A DNA stretch of 64,000 bases from Aplectana chamaeleonis (Eukaryota > Nematoda > Chromadorea > Rhabditida > Cosmocercidae): the NCBI GenBank assembly GCA_029168955.1, contig JAPDOI010001838.1, positions 1-64,000 of the forward strand, written 5' to 3'. The position numbers and the translations under genes were made by a program. Shown here piece by piece: positions 46,901-58,570 of this stretch. Every line of letters begins with the position of its first letter. The stretch's first letter is position 1. Under the pieces are notes generated by a model. That model worked only from the letters and a program-made list of their open reading frames with translations, did no database searches and was not told the origin of the DNA.

Positions 46901-49900
46901 TGACAAAAAGCGCTCACAGGTTTTTTCGACGATTTCTAGAGCAGGGATATGATCACTTGTAGTATTTTAAAAAAATCATAAAACAGGTTATTCGAACATT
47001 CTTGGGAAAATTCCATTTTTTTTCAATATTTGGTCTTGTCGAGTATCCGATTCATTCGTAGAGTTGTTAGACTTTCGATTTTCCTATTCGAACACTTGAA
47101 GTATCAGCTTCTTCGAATATTGAGCTCATTTAGGATGACGATATTCGCCAATCCGGTCACAGAAGAACATTTTTAGATTCGCATAGAACATTATTTGACA
47201 AATTTTCAAAAATTCGGCTAAATTGTTATTTTTTCACAAACCGAATTCATAACGGATTAAAAAAAACTCATTCATACAAAAGAGCTTGGATGGATTTCGA
47301 AAAAAATATTTCATTGGAAAATATCAGAAACACTAATTTTGAAAAATAATTTTTTTCGATAAGGGCAAAATCAGTCAACTATGTGCGTGCCAAAGTAAGA
47401 GCTCATGTTTTCGCGTTCCCAGTAGGAACCTTGACCGTGGAGAGAAAGTAATGAAAAAAAAATCCACCAAAATAATTGTGAAAGCCCAGGAACCATCGGC
47501 AAATCAATCCGACGAATCCTAAACGGTCAGCAATTCAGCAGCTAGTTACAAAGCTGTATTCGCCCAAACAGTGGTTTATGGAAGTAGCCTGTTTCGATGA
47601 AAGAGTAACCTACCCATCTGTAGCCAACAACGGCCGCAAGCTATGAAGCGAGCCCCACACAATATTAGCGCCATTTTCCGTCAACCCAGAAAGGGATTAC
47701 TAAATTTTGCAAGAAACGTTCCCTTATTCAACGGAGTTTTCCGAATTCTGAAATCGCGTTCACACTCATGATTCCAAAAATTTTAATAGTGTGGTTCACA
47801 TAAAAAAATGGCAGCTTGGGTTGCGAAAATAGCAGTGGTACTTCAAAGGCATTGTTCACGATTTTCGTTTTCGAATTTCTCGCTTAAAACAATGCATTAG
47901 GAGCCATGTGTTACTCAAATCACAATGCCGCGAAAAACGCACTAAAACGCGTTGCTCCAGTGAAATAATTTTCTGGCGTGGACTAGTTGTCCGGTAGGAT
48001 GAACGAGATCTCGGCGGTCGCGACCGGTGAATGATGGGGTCAAGCGAGGAAGGAAGAATGTATTATGCAATACAATACTAGTCGTAGTCCAAAGGAAAGA
48101 GCGGAGCAATAGAAAGTAGAAAATTTCAAAGCACAGGTCCACAAAAGAGTTCATTATTACAACAAACAGTTCCTCTGAGAGTAAAGAAGCGGGATGAGAG
48201 TACAGCCTCTCGTGTACATTTGGCGCGTTTTTCCCAATTTCTTCTTCATTTCAGCTCTACCCGGGGACCTAGCTATCGTTTTAGCTACTGATCTCGAAAT
48301 TGAAGATTTGCGTGAACTCGACTATAGCAGCCAATTCCTTTCAGTGGAGCAGACGTCGGCATCGTCGCGATTCGGGAGTTTGCTCTGTCTCCAGTATCCC
48401 GTTTTAAACAGTAATTTATCGGTTTTTTAAGGATTCGACTTCCACTGAAGCAGTCAACTGCACATCCGTTTCCGGTCAGGAACACGGAAATGATCGCTTC
48501 TATGCGCGCTGCCTTTAGCTAACAAATTAATATAAGAATTATGTAATATAATAAGTAATATAATAATTATAGCCATCAAAAGATGTTCTTTTACGGTTGA
48601 CTGCAATGAGGCTTGGAGAAAATTTCCATTCAAGCGGGGACTGTTTGAGAATTTAGGCTTGGGGCATCCAACTCTCCGAGCATAGACATTCACTAGAAAC
48701 TGTTTTTTTTTCTTCTGTAAGAAATTCAGATTTGCGTTCGTACTATCTATGAAAAATCAAAGTATTTAAAATCTCCATACCTTTTGGGTATACTTCTGAC
48801 GGACACCGTCCTTCGTTCCGTGTATCACGTAAACGGCGCCAGCTCTCTCCTTTCCAGCATACGGTGAGCCAACCACGAAATCTTAATCATTTTAACTTCA
48901 GTTGCGGGTTATGTTCTCGTGCAGATTGAGCGGAGAGCCTCAAGTGTCACCCAGCTTTGAAAGATTACAGTAAAGTGGGATATATACTTCTCAGCATGCT
49001 GAGCGGTTCAGTAGTATTGGGAAGCTATAAGGACAATGTAGGGGATTCCTTTTCCATCAACAGTTAGCGTGAACAAGCAGACAAGAATTGCTGACGTTAA
49101 AAGTGGGCTAGACAACTTTATGTCACAGACTCACCATTGAAGCCGTCCTGATTGAGATCGCCGGCGGCAGCCAGTGAAAATCCAAAGCGGCCCCATTGAT
49201 CCTCTCCAACGATCACTTGGGTCTTGTCGAACACTCCCTGAAGGAAGTATATATTTGCTCTAGATCACGAGCGCACTTCTTTGGAACTTACTGGAGCTGT
49301 CTGGAAGAAGACGACGACTTTTCCAACGTCATACTGAGGCTTCCTCTCCTGCGTTTTCACATCCTTCACGGTGACATAATCGGTGTAGAAAGGACATCCC
49401 ATGATAATGTCGTCACGCCTAAATCATCTTACTAGATTGATTTCATAGACAGCCAACGCCCTTTCCATACTTTTTCTACGCAGCAAACGCCGCTCTCCGA
49501 GCTATGGCGGAATCAGCGTTCCTGAACGTTAAAGGCAAGGGTCACGATGAAAAACGTTATCGAAAAAACTATAAAAATCAGCTTAGATTGAAAACAGATG
49601 AAAAACTATGAAGGTAGCGCGGTGAGAAACGGGCAATGATTAGAGTTTTTGGGGCCCAAAGATGCCAGTTCGTGCACACGTGCACAGCGCCGCCCAGAAA
49701 GATCGCAGTCTTATGCCGAGCAGTCAAAAATCATCGATATTCTGAGGAAGAAATAAATGCAAATTTACCTAATAAAGACGGTTGAACAATGAAAGCAAGC
49801 AGTTCAGTCAATGTTTTTGACGAGAAGAGTCAATTTTCATTGATTGAAATCCAATTTCAAGCCAGCTGATGTTCTTTATATTAGAGATAATCGATGCCGA

Positions 49901-52900
49901 TGATGTGGAGTGGACTTGTCCACCATCAAAGGACAAGAAAGTTCAGGCTTCAAATTTGGCCCAAAACAGATTTTTCCGCAATTTTTTCTCATAGGTCCTA
50001 CTACTCGAAACCAAGAAAAGGGTTTAGAGAGAAAAGAAGACAAGCATATTTGATCGCAACCACTGCCTTCGAGTAACTATGTAGGCGAAAGTGAACAGCT
50101 GACTCCGTTGCCCATGAGAATTCTGGAAACGCGCAGTTTCGCAGTGATTGGTACGCATACTATGAAACGCTGCAAACGCCCCGCGTTTCAAGCGCTATTG
50201 ATGGTCCTTAACGCCAGCACGTCACGCGCGGACGTGGCGTGGGAGTATGAACGGCCTGATGCCACGTACGCGGAGCACGCGCGTGACTACCGCTCCGCCA
50301 TGGCGGTAACGACCGTAACTTTTTTCCACTATTTTCATTATCAATCCATTATCAATTTCATTCCGTTTCATGATAATTAATTTCATTACTATCCTCTGCT
50401 ACTATGATGGTGAACGCGTGCGCAGATTTTCTCACTTAGCAATGTTAAGGCGCACTTGAATTCGTTCCATCATAGCATCGCTGCGTGACGCGCGTAGAAG
50501 ATATTCATGCTCAAACGCCCCGCCCGCGCATCACGCGCCTGGCGCGCTGGAGTGGAGGAGTATGAATAGCGCCTTAGCGCACCAAAACCAGTATAAAAAA
50601 GGATCAAGAGCCCAAGTATACTTTCTGCCGGCATTCACATGTGCTGTGCATGCCCATCTGTACACTTCCACCTGATTGCGTATTACTGCAAGGCGCTGAG
50701 TTCGCTGTACAACAAAGTGCGGCACACATCGCGGCTGCAAAAGTACGAAAAGGGCGTAATGTTAGGTTTATACTTCCATCGCGGAGGGACGCGATGGCAT
50801 GATTCGAATACTGATCGACGTGCGACGCGATGTCGATCGATACTTACCGGTCCCCGCGATGGAAGTGTGAGCCCGGCTTAAAGGTTAACATAACAAGCTA
50901 CCCACGCTCTCCTATAACTCGAGAAAGTATAGGGCTCAAAAACAATGGTCTGGTGAGGTTCGACACTATTAGCGAAAAACGCCAAACTCAATAGGATAGG
51001 GGCTCTCCACACACTGTGGGTGGAGTTATCTTATTCCACTCGGGACCACTTCGCTTCGCTCAAAGGCAGCATACACGCTCAAAAATGATATCAATTTTAT
51101 GGAATGAATCGAAGGTCTGAAGCTGTTAATATTCAGAGATAACGAAAAAACCGGAAAAAAATAAACTGAAATGAAGTTATAACGGTTCGTTCTACATTGG
51201 CCCAGAAGCGGACGAGTTGTACCGCATTGGCTGAAACAGCGGAGCTAGCGACAATTTTGTTGGGATAACGACGCTAATGTACTCGTACGGCCCTTTCTGG
51301 AACGCTTACGACGTTAGAAGCGTAAAAAATGAGCCGAAATGACCGTAATCGAGCATTGAACATTGGTATTGAGGGGCGGAGCCCGTATCGCTGGGTGGAG
51401 AAAGGATCATTTTGTGACTCAATACGGCTCAAATACGGTAATTTTAACTCGTTTTCAACTCTTCCAACTTCGTGAGGGCTCTTCTAGGGCCCGTACGACT
51501 CCACTAATGTAGTTATCTCAACAACTTTTGCGAGCGTGTACGCTGCCTTTAAATTGAGTAGCGTGACTTTTCGAACTGCGTGAACGGGACAACTCCTCAC
51601 TGTATATGTAGAGCCCCTATCACAAACTGAGTAAAGTTTCAATAATATGCTCGGCTCCGAATAAGGTCTTACCCATGTGGCCACCTCTTGCACACAATCT
51701 TCGGTTGAATTGGTCGGTAGAAAAAATAGGGCGCCTATTAGAATGGGGAGGAGATTCAGCAAGGACAAACCCATGGGTTAAGAGTAAATTTCGAGTGAAT
51801 TCTCTGCATTCCGTATCTCAAACAACTTCATCTAGCCAACTTGGGGACGGATTCAACAACAGGAGTGGCGAGATAGTGGCATAAAGCATTGAGGAGTGTA
51901 GAGAGTTCGCGGTAAAACTTATCCTTTGATGGATCCGGCTCCTGGTTACCTTTAACCCATGGTTTCATTAATGATGATTACATCCCTCATCAATCGTGTG
52001 TAATGTCCACACTCACCCATCCTTGTTGAGATCAGTGACTGCCAGACTGCTGCCGCAGTACTGACCTTGTTGAGGAGTGGAGGGATCAGTGAGGTTCAGC
52101 AACATCTTCAGTTTGGAAGTGTACAGGACTAACTGAAAGACAGGTTCACTTAGCTGACTTTTTGAGGAGCTGGGCGTCATTTTCTCACCTTGCCAGATAA
52201 CTCATCGCCTCTGGGCACTCCAGCCACCACGTCGTCAATGCCATCACCATCGAGATCTCCGCTGGCTGTCGCGTAGCCTGCACAAATAGTTTTCAATGGT
52301 TTGGACGCTGATTGGTTTAGCCTATGCACTCACCCATCATATCATGGTCGTATTCCTTTCCACCGTACTCGGTGTTTGGACGATCGGTCACATTCCTCAC
52401 GTTTTGACTGAACACTGCTCCCTGCCAGTACCACACTCCAGGAGCACCGATGAAGCCCTGAAACAACAAGGCCGTCATTAGAGAATACCCTAGAATGGTC
52501 TTTACGTATCTAGATTGCTGACCCGTTCGTCTCCCTTCTTGTACCGGTCTGGAAGTGCTGCGGAGAATCCACACTGACCGTATCCAAATCGATGACGTCC
52601 ATGGCGAGCAGCTGAAATCAACAAAGGTCTCATCTTGTGATATTCGTTTACTAATAAAGACTCACGTTCTTGACGACAGGGAGCAAATTCTTCCGTAGAT
52701 GTGAAACCTTTCTCGGCGAAAAAGCACGTTCCCACAGGCTCAATCACCTCGAATTTGGAGAAGAAGTACTTGTACTTGGGAGCACACATCTGTAAGTAGT
52801 GGTGTTTTTCATTCATATACCGACCCTGGGACCCAGAAAACTTTGTGCCCTTCATATTTAGATTTAGTTCTTACCAGTAATTTATCGTGTTTATTGTTCG

Positions 52901-55900
52901 ATCTAACGGTGGCGCCGAAGAACTGGTAGGCCTTGTCTTCGATCGGAGCGAGGGCAGAGCCATTCAGGCGCCTCTCATTGCCTTCTGTAACGATATCGGG
53001 TTTTATTGCGCTGCTGTTATTCACTGATTTTTACTGGGTAGGTACGTATACGTACATAAAGGTCCAGCTTATGCAGTCGTGCTGCAGAGGTTTTGCACAA
53101 ATAATGAAGTTTTGGATATATTCACATAGAAAGGAACTTTACGGAATGAGTATTCCAAGCAAGGCAGGTTTGAGCTCTGCCTAGTCCAAACAGTTAGTAT
53201 ACAACTCCCCTACGTCATGCTCTTGGCATAATGTTTGTGCTTGAGAATAGCCACATTTTCCCATTCACTCCACCTCAAAGGGACATACGACTGAGGCATT
53301 TCACAGTATTGCATTAGAATTACTAACATATTATCTTCTTGTCTCGAAAACCATTTTTTAGAAAAATAACCCAATAACTATTTTGATTAGTTCATTTCAT
53401 GATTTTCCCTTTTGAGATAGATTTAATCCAATATTGCCTTGTTTAATTTTTCCCAGCTGTTTCATTCCTGGAGATCAGTCTTGCCTTTCATGAAGATTTC
53501 CCTTGGTAGATGCGCGATAGATTGCCCAGAAAAGCTCGATTTCCACCCAGTTTGTCCTCAAGGCTTCACTAGATTGAGGAGCCCATGGAGAAAAGTCGAG
53601 AAATTTTTATGATGTTCTCGGATTTAGGAAAACAATTCCAGGTCCGAACTGACCGAGAATCACAAGAAGTACGTAGTGCTCTAGCTCACACATGCTCTTG
53701 ATAGAGACGAGACGCGAAATGGATTTCGATCAGCATCTATATTCTTTAATTTTTTATCGGTTTTTCTTTATATTGTGGCCTGTTCCATGACTGCGAATGG
53801 CGAGAAAAACAAGACCGAGACAACTCAGCCACGAAATTCTTTTTGTTCAAATTCACAATCTTTGAGGGACCATAACTCCGTTTGTAGTGGGTTCTGAATG
53901 ATTAAAGAGACACTATTGTGATCAGCCACAAATCTTTCCAAAACACTGCTCTCGCGTCAGGCGAATAGAAAAGTTGCTCGATTCTACCACTTCATTAGTT
54001 CAATGACCAAGGTAAGACGAGATATGATCTATTTCCGGATGCCGAAAACCAGTTTGAGAAGAAACATTTTCAAATTATTTAGGCCTTAGGTATGACGCTA
54101 CATTTAATATAAACAATTACGGACCTTTCAAACGTACATATGGCTAGTACAAAACTGCTTACTTTGTAGAGGATTATCAATAGCATAATATTCTATAACT
54201 AGCTTATTATTTCACGCTTGTCTTGAACGGCGTAATAAGTGAAATAAATAGAGACCAGCTATAGAAGTTCACGTTGAAAAGTAAGAAAGGCGCTGTCCTC
54301 ATTTTCTGTAAGAACACCAAGGGTTACACACTTCAACAAGATCTCAACTGAGCTCATGAAGCGAGCCTTTAACTACCCACCCAAGCCTCGTACTATCATT
54401 CTACTCGGCCCTCATCCTTCCTGGCGTGATGTGTCCCGATCTGTCTTTCGTAGTCAATCGGCCGAAACTGCAGCGCATGCCCTTAGGATATTTACGAGGT
54501 TCCGAGAGCCATTTCTCTGCTGTTCCCCAATATTTCTCATCCGACTCTGAGCACTCCACGCCGGCTCAATGACGATTTTACAGCCGAATCGGGATTGATA
54601 AAGTCGGCCTCATAGAATCGGACAAATGCAGTCCAAGAAACGACTCATTCTTCGCTGAATGAAACCAGAATTGCACTACCTCGTACGAGTCATTTCTAGA
54701 ATGAAGAATAAAGCTGAAAAGCGAAAATTGGCAGAATTCACCCAGCAGGATGTGTTTCTTTCTTAGCATTCAAACCTAATAGTTATAAATAGTCATAACG
54801 AATTATTCACCCCCTAATGTGATGGAGGGTCCTACAAATTGGTCCAAAAATCGGGAAAATTGCACATTAGAGTTTTCCAGAAATCACAACATTCATTTAC
54901 CCCATCACGGACCTTCGGTGAATCTTTGTTCTCAACTGAGGAAGTGGAACGAGGCGAATCGCCTTGACCATATGGCAGTGTTTCGAGCCATAACAAATTA
55001 GTTTCGCAATGATCGGCTCAAATGAGGCAATCGCACTGACTCACAACTGGCCACGGGTTTCCGGTCAACCATAGATCCAGACTAGTTACGAGTGATTCGT
55101 CAGGAAAGAGCTTAGGCGGAATTTGGGCCGCGGAAGGCACCATCAGCGAAATTTCCGGAGGACAACTCATTGCTTATACATTCCTTCCATTTTTTTTGAA
55201 CCTTTGGATTATGCAGCAATTTTGACGACTCCTAGTCAAGAAAACAACGTTCACGTAAAAAACGCAAGCTACGTGTTCTCCATGTTTTTCCTCGTAAGCC
55301 TATACAGTAGACAAAAATGGCGATAGGGCGCTTGAAAATCCCCTTTTGCTGATTGATGACTTGGGCGAATAGCAGTATGTATATGTGCGCCATACCTAGA
55401 CACGCCAATGGTTCGCTTTTCCAAGGGCTGCAGTAAGTTTTCATTAGATGAAATGTCATTTAGCTACCGTAACCTACCGTTATCTTCCGTAAAACTAATG
55501 ATGTTGAAATTCCGAGGTTCACTGTAGGTTAGAATAGGTACCATGCATGTCCTTTATAAGGGAAAACGTACCTTAATTTTTCGAAAATCGGCAAACGGAC
55601 ATCAAATTCGTATTCACTACACCGAATTACCCAGGCATGCAAATTTTGAGTCAAATGTGGGAACTTGACCAAACTGCCGTATACTCATAATTTCGTTGGG
55701 GTGGAGACAGCGGTCCGAGAGGTGAAGGGTGTTTAGGATACCTGAGTGGGGAATGGTGAAGGTTCCCTATAGACTTGCAACTTCAAAATTTGACGTTTTC
55801 TCAATCGTCTTTTTTTGCAATCAGTATATTTTTCTTCTAAATCATTATTTTTTAAACAGTTTTTTCGTTAGATGATCTCCTTTTGAAATTCACTATTCTT

Positions 55901-58557
55901 AATGAGATGATCTGCCTAGGTCATGAAAAATTTCCTTTGAGCTGTCTTGGAGTGAAAATTTTCCGGAAAATTTTTCCAAGCGATTTTGGAAAAACTACCC
56001 GTTCTTCGCTCATAAAATTTTCGCCCTTTAAGACGAATCTTTGAACGGAGCTGTTTCCGAAGTCTCCATGGAACTTAGCGTCGAATAATGTTTTCATGTT
56101 GAGAAAAATACGTTTCTAATCTCCCAGCCGATTTCAATTTATGAAATAACGTTTCTTTCATCAAAAGCAATCAGTTTTTCGTCCATAACTTTTTCACCCC
56201 AAAAGACAGTCCTTTAGTGAAGGTTGTTTTTGGAGTCCCCATAAAATTCTGCATCGAATAGCGTTTTTGGTTTTGAAAAATACGTTCCTCTTCTACCAGC
56301 CGATTTCAGTTTATAAAGTGCATTTTTTTTTCGCCTGAAATTATCGGTTTTTCGTCCACAACTTTTTTGTGCTGGAGATAGACCCCTGGTGAAGGTTGTT
56401 TTCGGAATCTCGATGGAATTCTACGTCGACTAGTGTTTCAAGTTTGAAAAAATATTTTCTCGATCCTTCAGCCCAATTCATTTTACGAAATACCGGTTTT
56501 TCGCCTATAACTCTTTAACCATTGAAGATAGGGTTTTGGTGGTGGTTATTTTTGAAATCTACGTAAAATTCTGCGTTAAATGACATATCGGGTTCCTAAC
56601 TTTACTAGCTCCATAAGCCAGCCAGGTCGGTGGAGCCAAGTCCCGTTGTAGGCTCAAGGAGAACTCTGCGTCTCCTACTTACACCATAGAGGCGAGAGCA
56701 CCCTATGGAGATAACTATGGAGCTCGGCTCCACCGACCTGGCTGCTTTATGGAGCAAGCAAAGTTAGGAACCCGATATGTAATTCGACGCAGAATTTTAC
56801 GTAGATTTCAAAAACAGCCTTCACCAAAGAACTATCTCCAAGCACAAAAAAGTTATGGCCGAAAAATAGGCAAGAACACCCACCCAATCTTGAAAATGAC
56901 TTGCATGAGTGTTGGGTCACTTTCATTCTTTCTCGGGGAGTTTCACCGGTTGTCACCGGTTTTTCCAATGGTGAAGGTTCCCCACTTCACCTGCCCAGGG
57001 GTGAAGGTTGGTGGAGTACATGGCTCCACCCAACGAAGCTATGCGTATACTAGAGTGTTGCCCGAATATTCGTTTATTCGAATATTCGAATATTCAAAGA
57101 AGTGGAATATTCGTTTATTCGAATATTCGAATATTCAAAAAAGTGAAATATTCGGTTTATTCGAATATTCGAATATTCAGCTTGAATAATTTGAATATTC
57201 GACAAGATCGCACACCATTTTGCCCTGATTTTACATTTCAAACAACTTAGCGTAATGAAGCCTAATTTCTCACAATTCTTCAGTACCTCATAAATTTATG
57301 GTTATAGCAAGTATGTACAATATATTAAACTGCTCGTAGGATTTTGTCAGAACGCTAGAAATGCCCATTTCACCTTTAGTTATAGAGAAAAGTTAAAATT
57401 TCGAGCGAGCATTTTTATGGAAATGGTTCGATGTGACGCCATTCGTCCACTTTCCCGGCAGACTTCACCTGAATACTTAGGCTGACAAAAGATTTGGGTT
57501 GTCAAGAGGGTGCAGTTTATGAGATGACAACTTACCAACCTGTTGTCGACGCCCCAGTTTGCCTGAGTGGATTGAATGGGATAGTACGCAATAGAGTGTT
57601 GCCCAAATATCCGTTTATTCGAATATTCAAAGAAGTGGATTATTCGGGTTATTCGAATAATCGAATATTCAAAGAAGTAGAATATTCGTTTATTCGAATA
57701 ATCGAATATTCAAAGAAGTGGATTATTCGAATTACTCGTTTATTCGAATATTCAAAAAAAATTATTCGTTCCAACACTCTAATGCACAGCACTTCACCCA
57801 AAGATGGTTCTCTAAAACAATGGGCAAGGGCAAAATGAGCCCTAATGAGACCACCCTGTTCACTTCATTTTGGGTCGAAGACGAGTTCAGGGGAGTCATG
57901 GGAGCGCTAGCAGAATATTTGATAAGATTCTGAATGGAGGAAACGTACGTTTCTTGTCAATATGCACTTCCCGACAAGTGGCCTTGTTCACGGAGCAGAC
58001 GAACACGGCTCCCGGTCGTCGAATCCCCCGAAGATTCGGATTCGTCGTCTCCGATTCGGGAGCGCCCACAACCAACCTGAAGAAATAAATTCTTGCCTCA
58101 AAATCGATCACTCTTGTTGAAGTTATCGATTCTAAATCCCCGTTCGGATCAATATCATATGAAAGGGTTGTGTTCGCGAAGGAGCTGCCGTTGTGTTGTA
58201 ATCTCTCCTGCTGACTTTTTGTAATGCTCGCCTCTTTCTGTGAGTGTCGGTTTTGTGCATAAAACACTACAAAATGACGCAATACAGAGATAAATCGCAG
58301 CTGGGAATTGAAGGAAGCCGTTCGGAAAGATGGTAAAATGGTGTGCTAAGAAACTTTCTATGATTAGTTTGCCAAAGTAAAGAAGCTCGAAATTTCAGGT
58401 CAAAAACTTACACAGGCATTCCTTTCTCCTCGTTGTAGAAGTCAAGGGAATAGCCGAAATAGCTGGACTGCATGGTGTGAATGACGGCATTCTTCGTGTC
58501 GATGTTGAAGGTGGTGACGACGATGAAGAGGCTGGACAACTCCAGCCAAGTCTTCAT
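37776..58557 (-). CDS. pat-2: Integrin alpha subunit, PAT-2 orthologue (complete, 28 exons)
   Basis: Type I membrane receptor subunit that pairs with the beta integrin (PAT-3 in worms) and binds matrix. In C. elegans it anchors body-wall muscle dense bodies (family knowledge). I traced 28 exons, all in phase, from ATG 58557 to TAA 37776-37778. They total 3636 nt and 1211 residues, close to the nematode PAT-2 length. Exon ends are given in the part entries. In order: signal peptide 1-20, beta-propeller to about 450 with four cation loops, leg domains to about 890, an acidic linker with furin site 983-986, the rest of the leg, membrane segment 1138-1163, CGFFKR and a 48-residue tail ending GQML. 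The tail and the neighbouring DNAJC1 gene favour PAT-2 over the laminin-class paralogue INA-1. Confidence 0.94.
37923..39815. other. pat-2 last intron
   Basis: 1.9 kb without a coding exon on either strand. Bases about 39030-39110 (a poly-G run followed by GTAGCTTTGTCGAGG and GACCCTGG) resemble part of the MITE-like element at 27650-27860. Bases about 39165-39190 (TTAAAGGCACAGTACGCCC) resemble the AAAGGCA terminal repeat seen elsewhere. About 39515-39610 resembles about 53860-53960 (CATAACTC...GTTGTGATCAGC), another dispersed repeat. Confidence 0.5.
39816..40409 (-). CDS. pat-2: pat-2 exons 25-27: calf-2 end and membrane segment
   Basis: Exons 40409-40234, 40199-40038 and 39941-39816, residues about 1008-1163. 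The cysteine pair CNSLRCTHIECDL is the conserved light-chain motif. VPWWLYLLAILIGLVLLALL (1138 onward) is the transmembrane helix, ending LLLWR at a donor in phase 0 so that CGFFKR follows directly. The intron between exons 25 and 26 (40233-40200) is only 34 nt. Without removing it the frame meets a TAG, so splicing is required. Confidence 0.92.
40664..41079 (-). CDS. pat-2: pat-2 exons 23-24: acidic linker and furin cleavage site
   Basis: Exons 41079-40933 and 40877-40664, residues about 889-1008. Exon 23 is dominated by glutamate (15 or more of 20 residues in its middle). Exon 24 adds a Tyr/Glu/Asp stretch (YTPDEEYEDEDEDYE) and then RVKR at 983-986, inside a basic run. RVKR fits the R-x-K/R-R furin motif, at the place where RGD-type integrin alpha chains are cut into disulfide-linked heavy and light chains. 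The acidic block is low-complexity and longer than I expect for most alpha subunits. The flanking domains are normal. Confidence 0.88.
41136..43773 (-). CDS. pat-2: pat-2 exons 13-22: last blade and leg (thigh/calf) domains
   Basis: Exons: 43773-43620, 43545-43416, 43358-43222, 43166-43040, 42989-42922, 42858-42705, 42638-42460, 42377-42269, 41837-41754, 41312-41136; residues about 449-888. It begins DVAVGAWKSGNAAVL, the seventh blade, and continues through the integrin alpha2-type leg with CLKYEGKG, NNCGKDDLCVPDL, LPQQKTLSTVI and VSNRGPSL. Cysteines fall where family disulfides do (C-x5-C after the propeller; NNCG-x3-LCVPDL). Introns are mostly short. All split codons reconstitute, for example TG|T for cysteine at the 43620/43545 junction. 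Confidence 0.92.
44633..58557 (-). CDS. pat-2: pat-2 exons 1-12: signal peptide and beta-propeller
   Basis: Exons (high to low): 58557-58412, 58076-57949, 52984-52875, 52789-52666, 52611-52523, 52457-52334, 52277-52189, 52132-52017, 49418-49292, 49237-49135, 48881-48781, 44720-44633. The start MKTWLELSSLFIVVTT is a signal peptide; FNIDTKNAVI follows, the usual mature N-terminus. FG-GAP blades show VLVVGAPESE, FGATVRS, GFIGAPGVWYW, VVAGVPRG, IIMGCPFY and FVVGSPYAG. Four calcium loops of the DxDxDGxxD type: DLDGDGIDD (248-256), DLNKDGRDD (304-312), DLNQDGFND (378-386), DIDGNGMPD (441-449). Introns 2, 8 and 11 are large (about 5, 2.6 and 4 kb) and full of repeats. Confidence 0.93.
44845..46727. 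mobile_element. AAAGGCAGCATACACGCTC-type MITE, expanded copy in pat-2 intron
   Basis: The left end GAAGGCAGCATACACGCTC (44845) and the right end GCGTATGCTGTTTCAAAG (46710-46727) are diverged inverted termini. Interior parts (AGCGGACGAGT-like, TAGTGAAACTAGCGACAA, CTCAACCACTTTTGCGAGG) match the compact copy at 51061-51551. About 1.4 kb is extra, including the dispersed repeat at about 45000-45700, so this looks like an element with a nested insertion. It lies between pat-2 exons 11 and 12. Confidence 0.6.
46728..48780. other. pat-2 intron 11, right part
   Basis: AT-rich, with no exon or recognised gene. An AAAGGCATTGTTCACGATTT word at about 47843 matches other MITE ends. Overlapping short frames at 47942-48154, 48194-48430 and 48454-48693 show nothing recognisable. 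Confidence 0.5.
49419..52016. other. pat-2 intron 8
   Basis: Contains repeats only. AAAGGCAAGGGTCACGATGA is at about 49530. A GC-rich repeat at about 50100-50600 with ACGCGCG words is shared with about 32060-32190. The compact MITE at 51061-51551 also lies here. The frame at 51484-51774 (minus) and others are random. Confidence 0.5.
51061..51551. mobile_element. Compact MITE with AAAGGCAGCATACACGCTC ends
   Basis: The left terminus at 51062 and the right terminus at 51527-51551 are near-perfect inverted repeats of about 20-24 bp. Total length is about 490 bp with no coding capacity. The same ends and interior occur, interrupted, at 44845-46727. This is typical of a non-autonomous terminal-inverted-repeat element spreading in introns. 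Confidence 0.72.
55980..56540. repeat. Diverged tandem repeat, period about 150-175 bp
   Basis: Landmark words such as CGTCCATAACTTTTT recur at about 56007, 56180, 56353 and 56502, each followed by GAAGGTTG, GAATTCTACGTCGA and TTTGAAAAATACG-like text. About three and a half copies, well diverged. Similar wording continues into the flanks of the hairpin at 56545, so the two are related. Confidence 0.65.
56545..56826. repeat. Long inverted repeat (hairpin), arms about 90 bp
   Basis: Arms about 56547-56640 and 56735-56826 are inverted copies (for example CGGGTTCCTAACTTT against AAAGTTAGGAACCCG, and GGTCGGTGGAGCC against GGCTCCACCGACC). The loop is about 95 nt. It would fold into a strong stem in RNA or as a cruciform. 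No coding capacity. Confidence 0.75.
57051..57190. repeat. TTCGAATATTC low-complexity cluster 1
   Basis: Starts TAGAGTGTTGCCCGAATATT and runs as overlapping TTATTCGAATATTCGAATATTC units with AAAGAAGTGG spacers. The core TTCGAATATTCGAA is self-complementary. It lacks the right-hand terminus seen in cluster 2. Confidence 0.7.
57592..57781. mobile_element. TTCGAATATTC cluster 2, small element with TAGAGTGTTG ends
   Basis: 190 bp that begins TAGAGTGTTGCCC and ends CCAACACTCTA, so the ends are inverted repeats of about 10-11 bp. The inside is the same TTCGAATATTC simple sequence as cluster 1. It appears to be a tiny terminal-repeat element whose interior is a palindromic microsatellite. Confidence 0.6.
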
Positions 58558-58570
58558 TACCTTAGAAAAA
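58555..58570 (-). promoter_or_regulatory. Possible splice (trans- or cis-) acceptor just before the pat-2 ATG
   Basis: On the minus strand TTTTTCTAAG ends at 58561, three bases before the ATG. Nematode messages commonly receive a spliced leader at such a site. The motif ends AAG rather than CAG, so the call is tentative. Confidence 0.35.

Larger units (their letters stand above)
52985..57948. other. pat-2 intron 2, about 5 kb, repeat-rich
   Basis: No coding exon found between exons 2 and 3. Left of 55430 I see only a dispersed repeat (about 53860-53960). From there on it holds a dispersed repeat (55440-55690), tandem 150-175 bp units (55980-56540), a long hairpin (56545-56826) and two TTCGAATATTC clusters, each listed separately. 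Confidence 0.5.
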
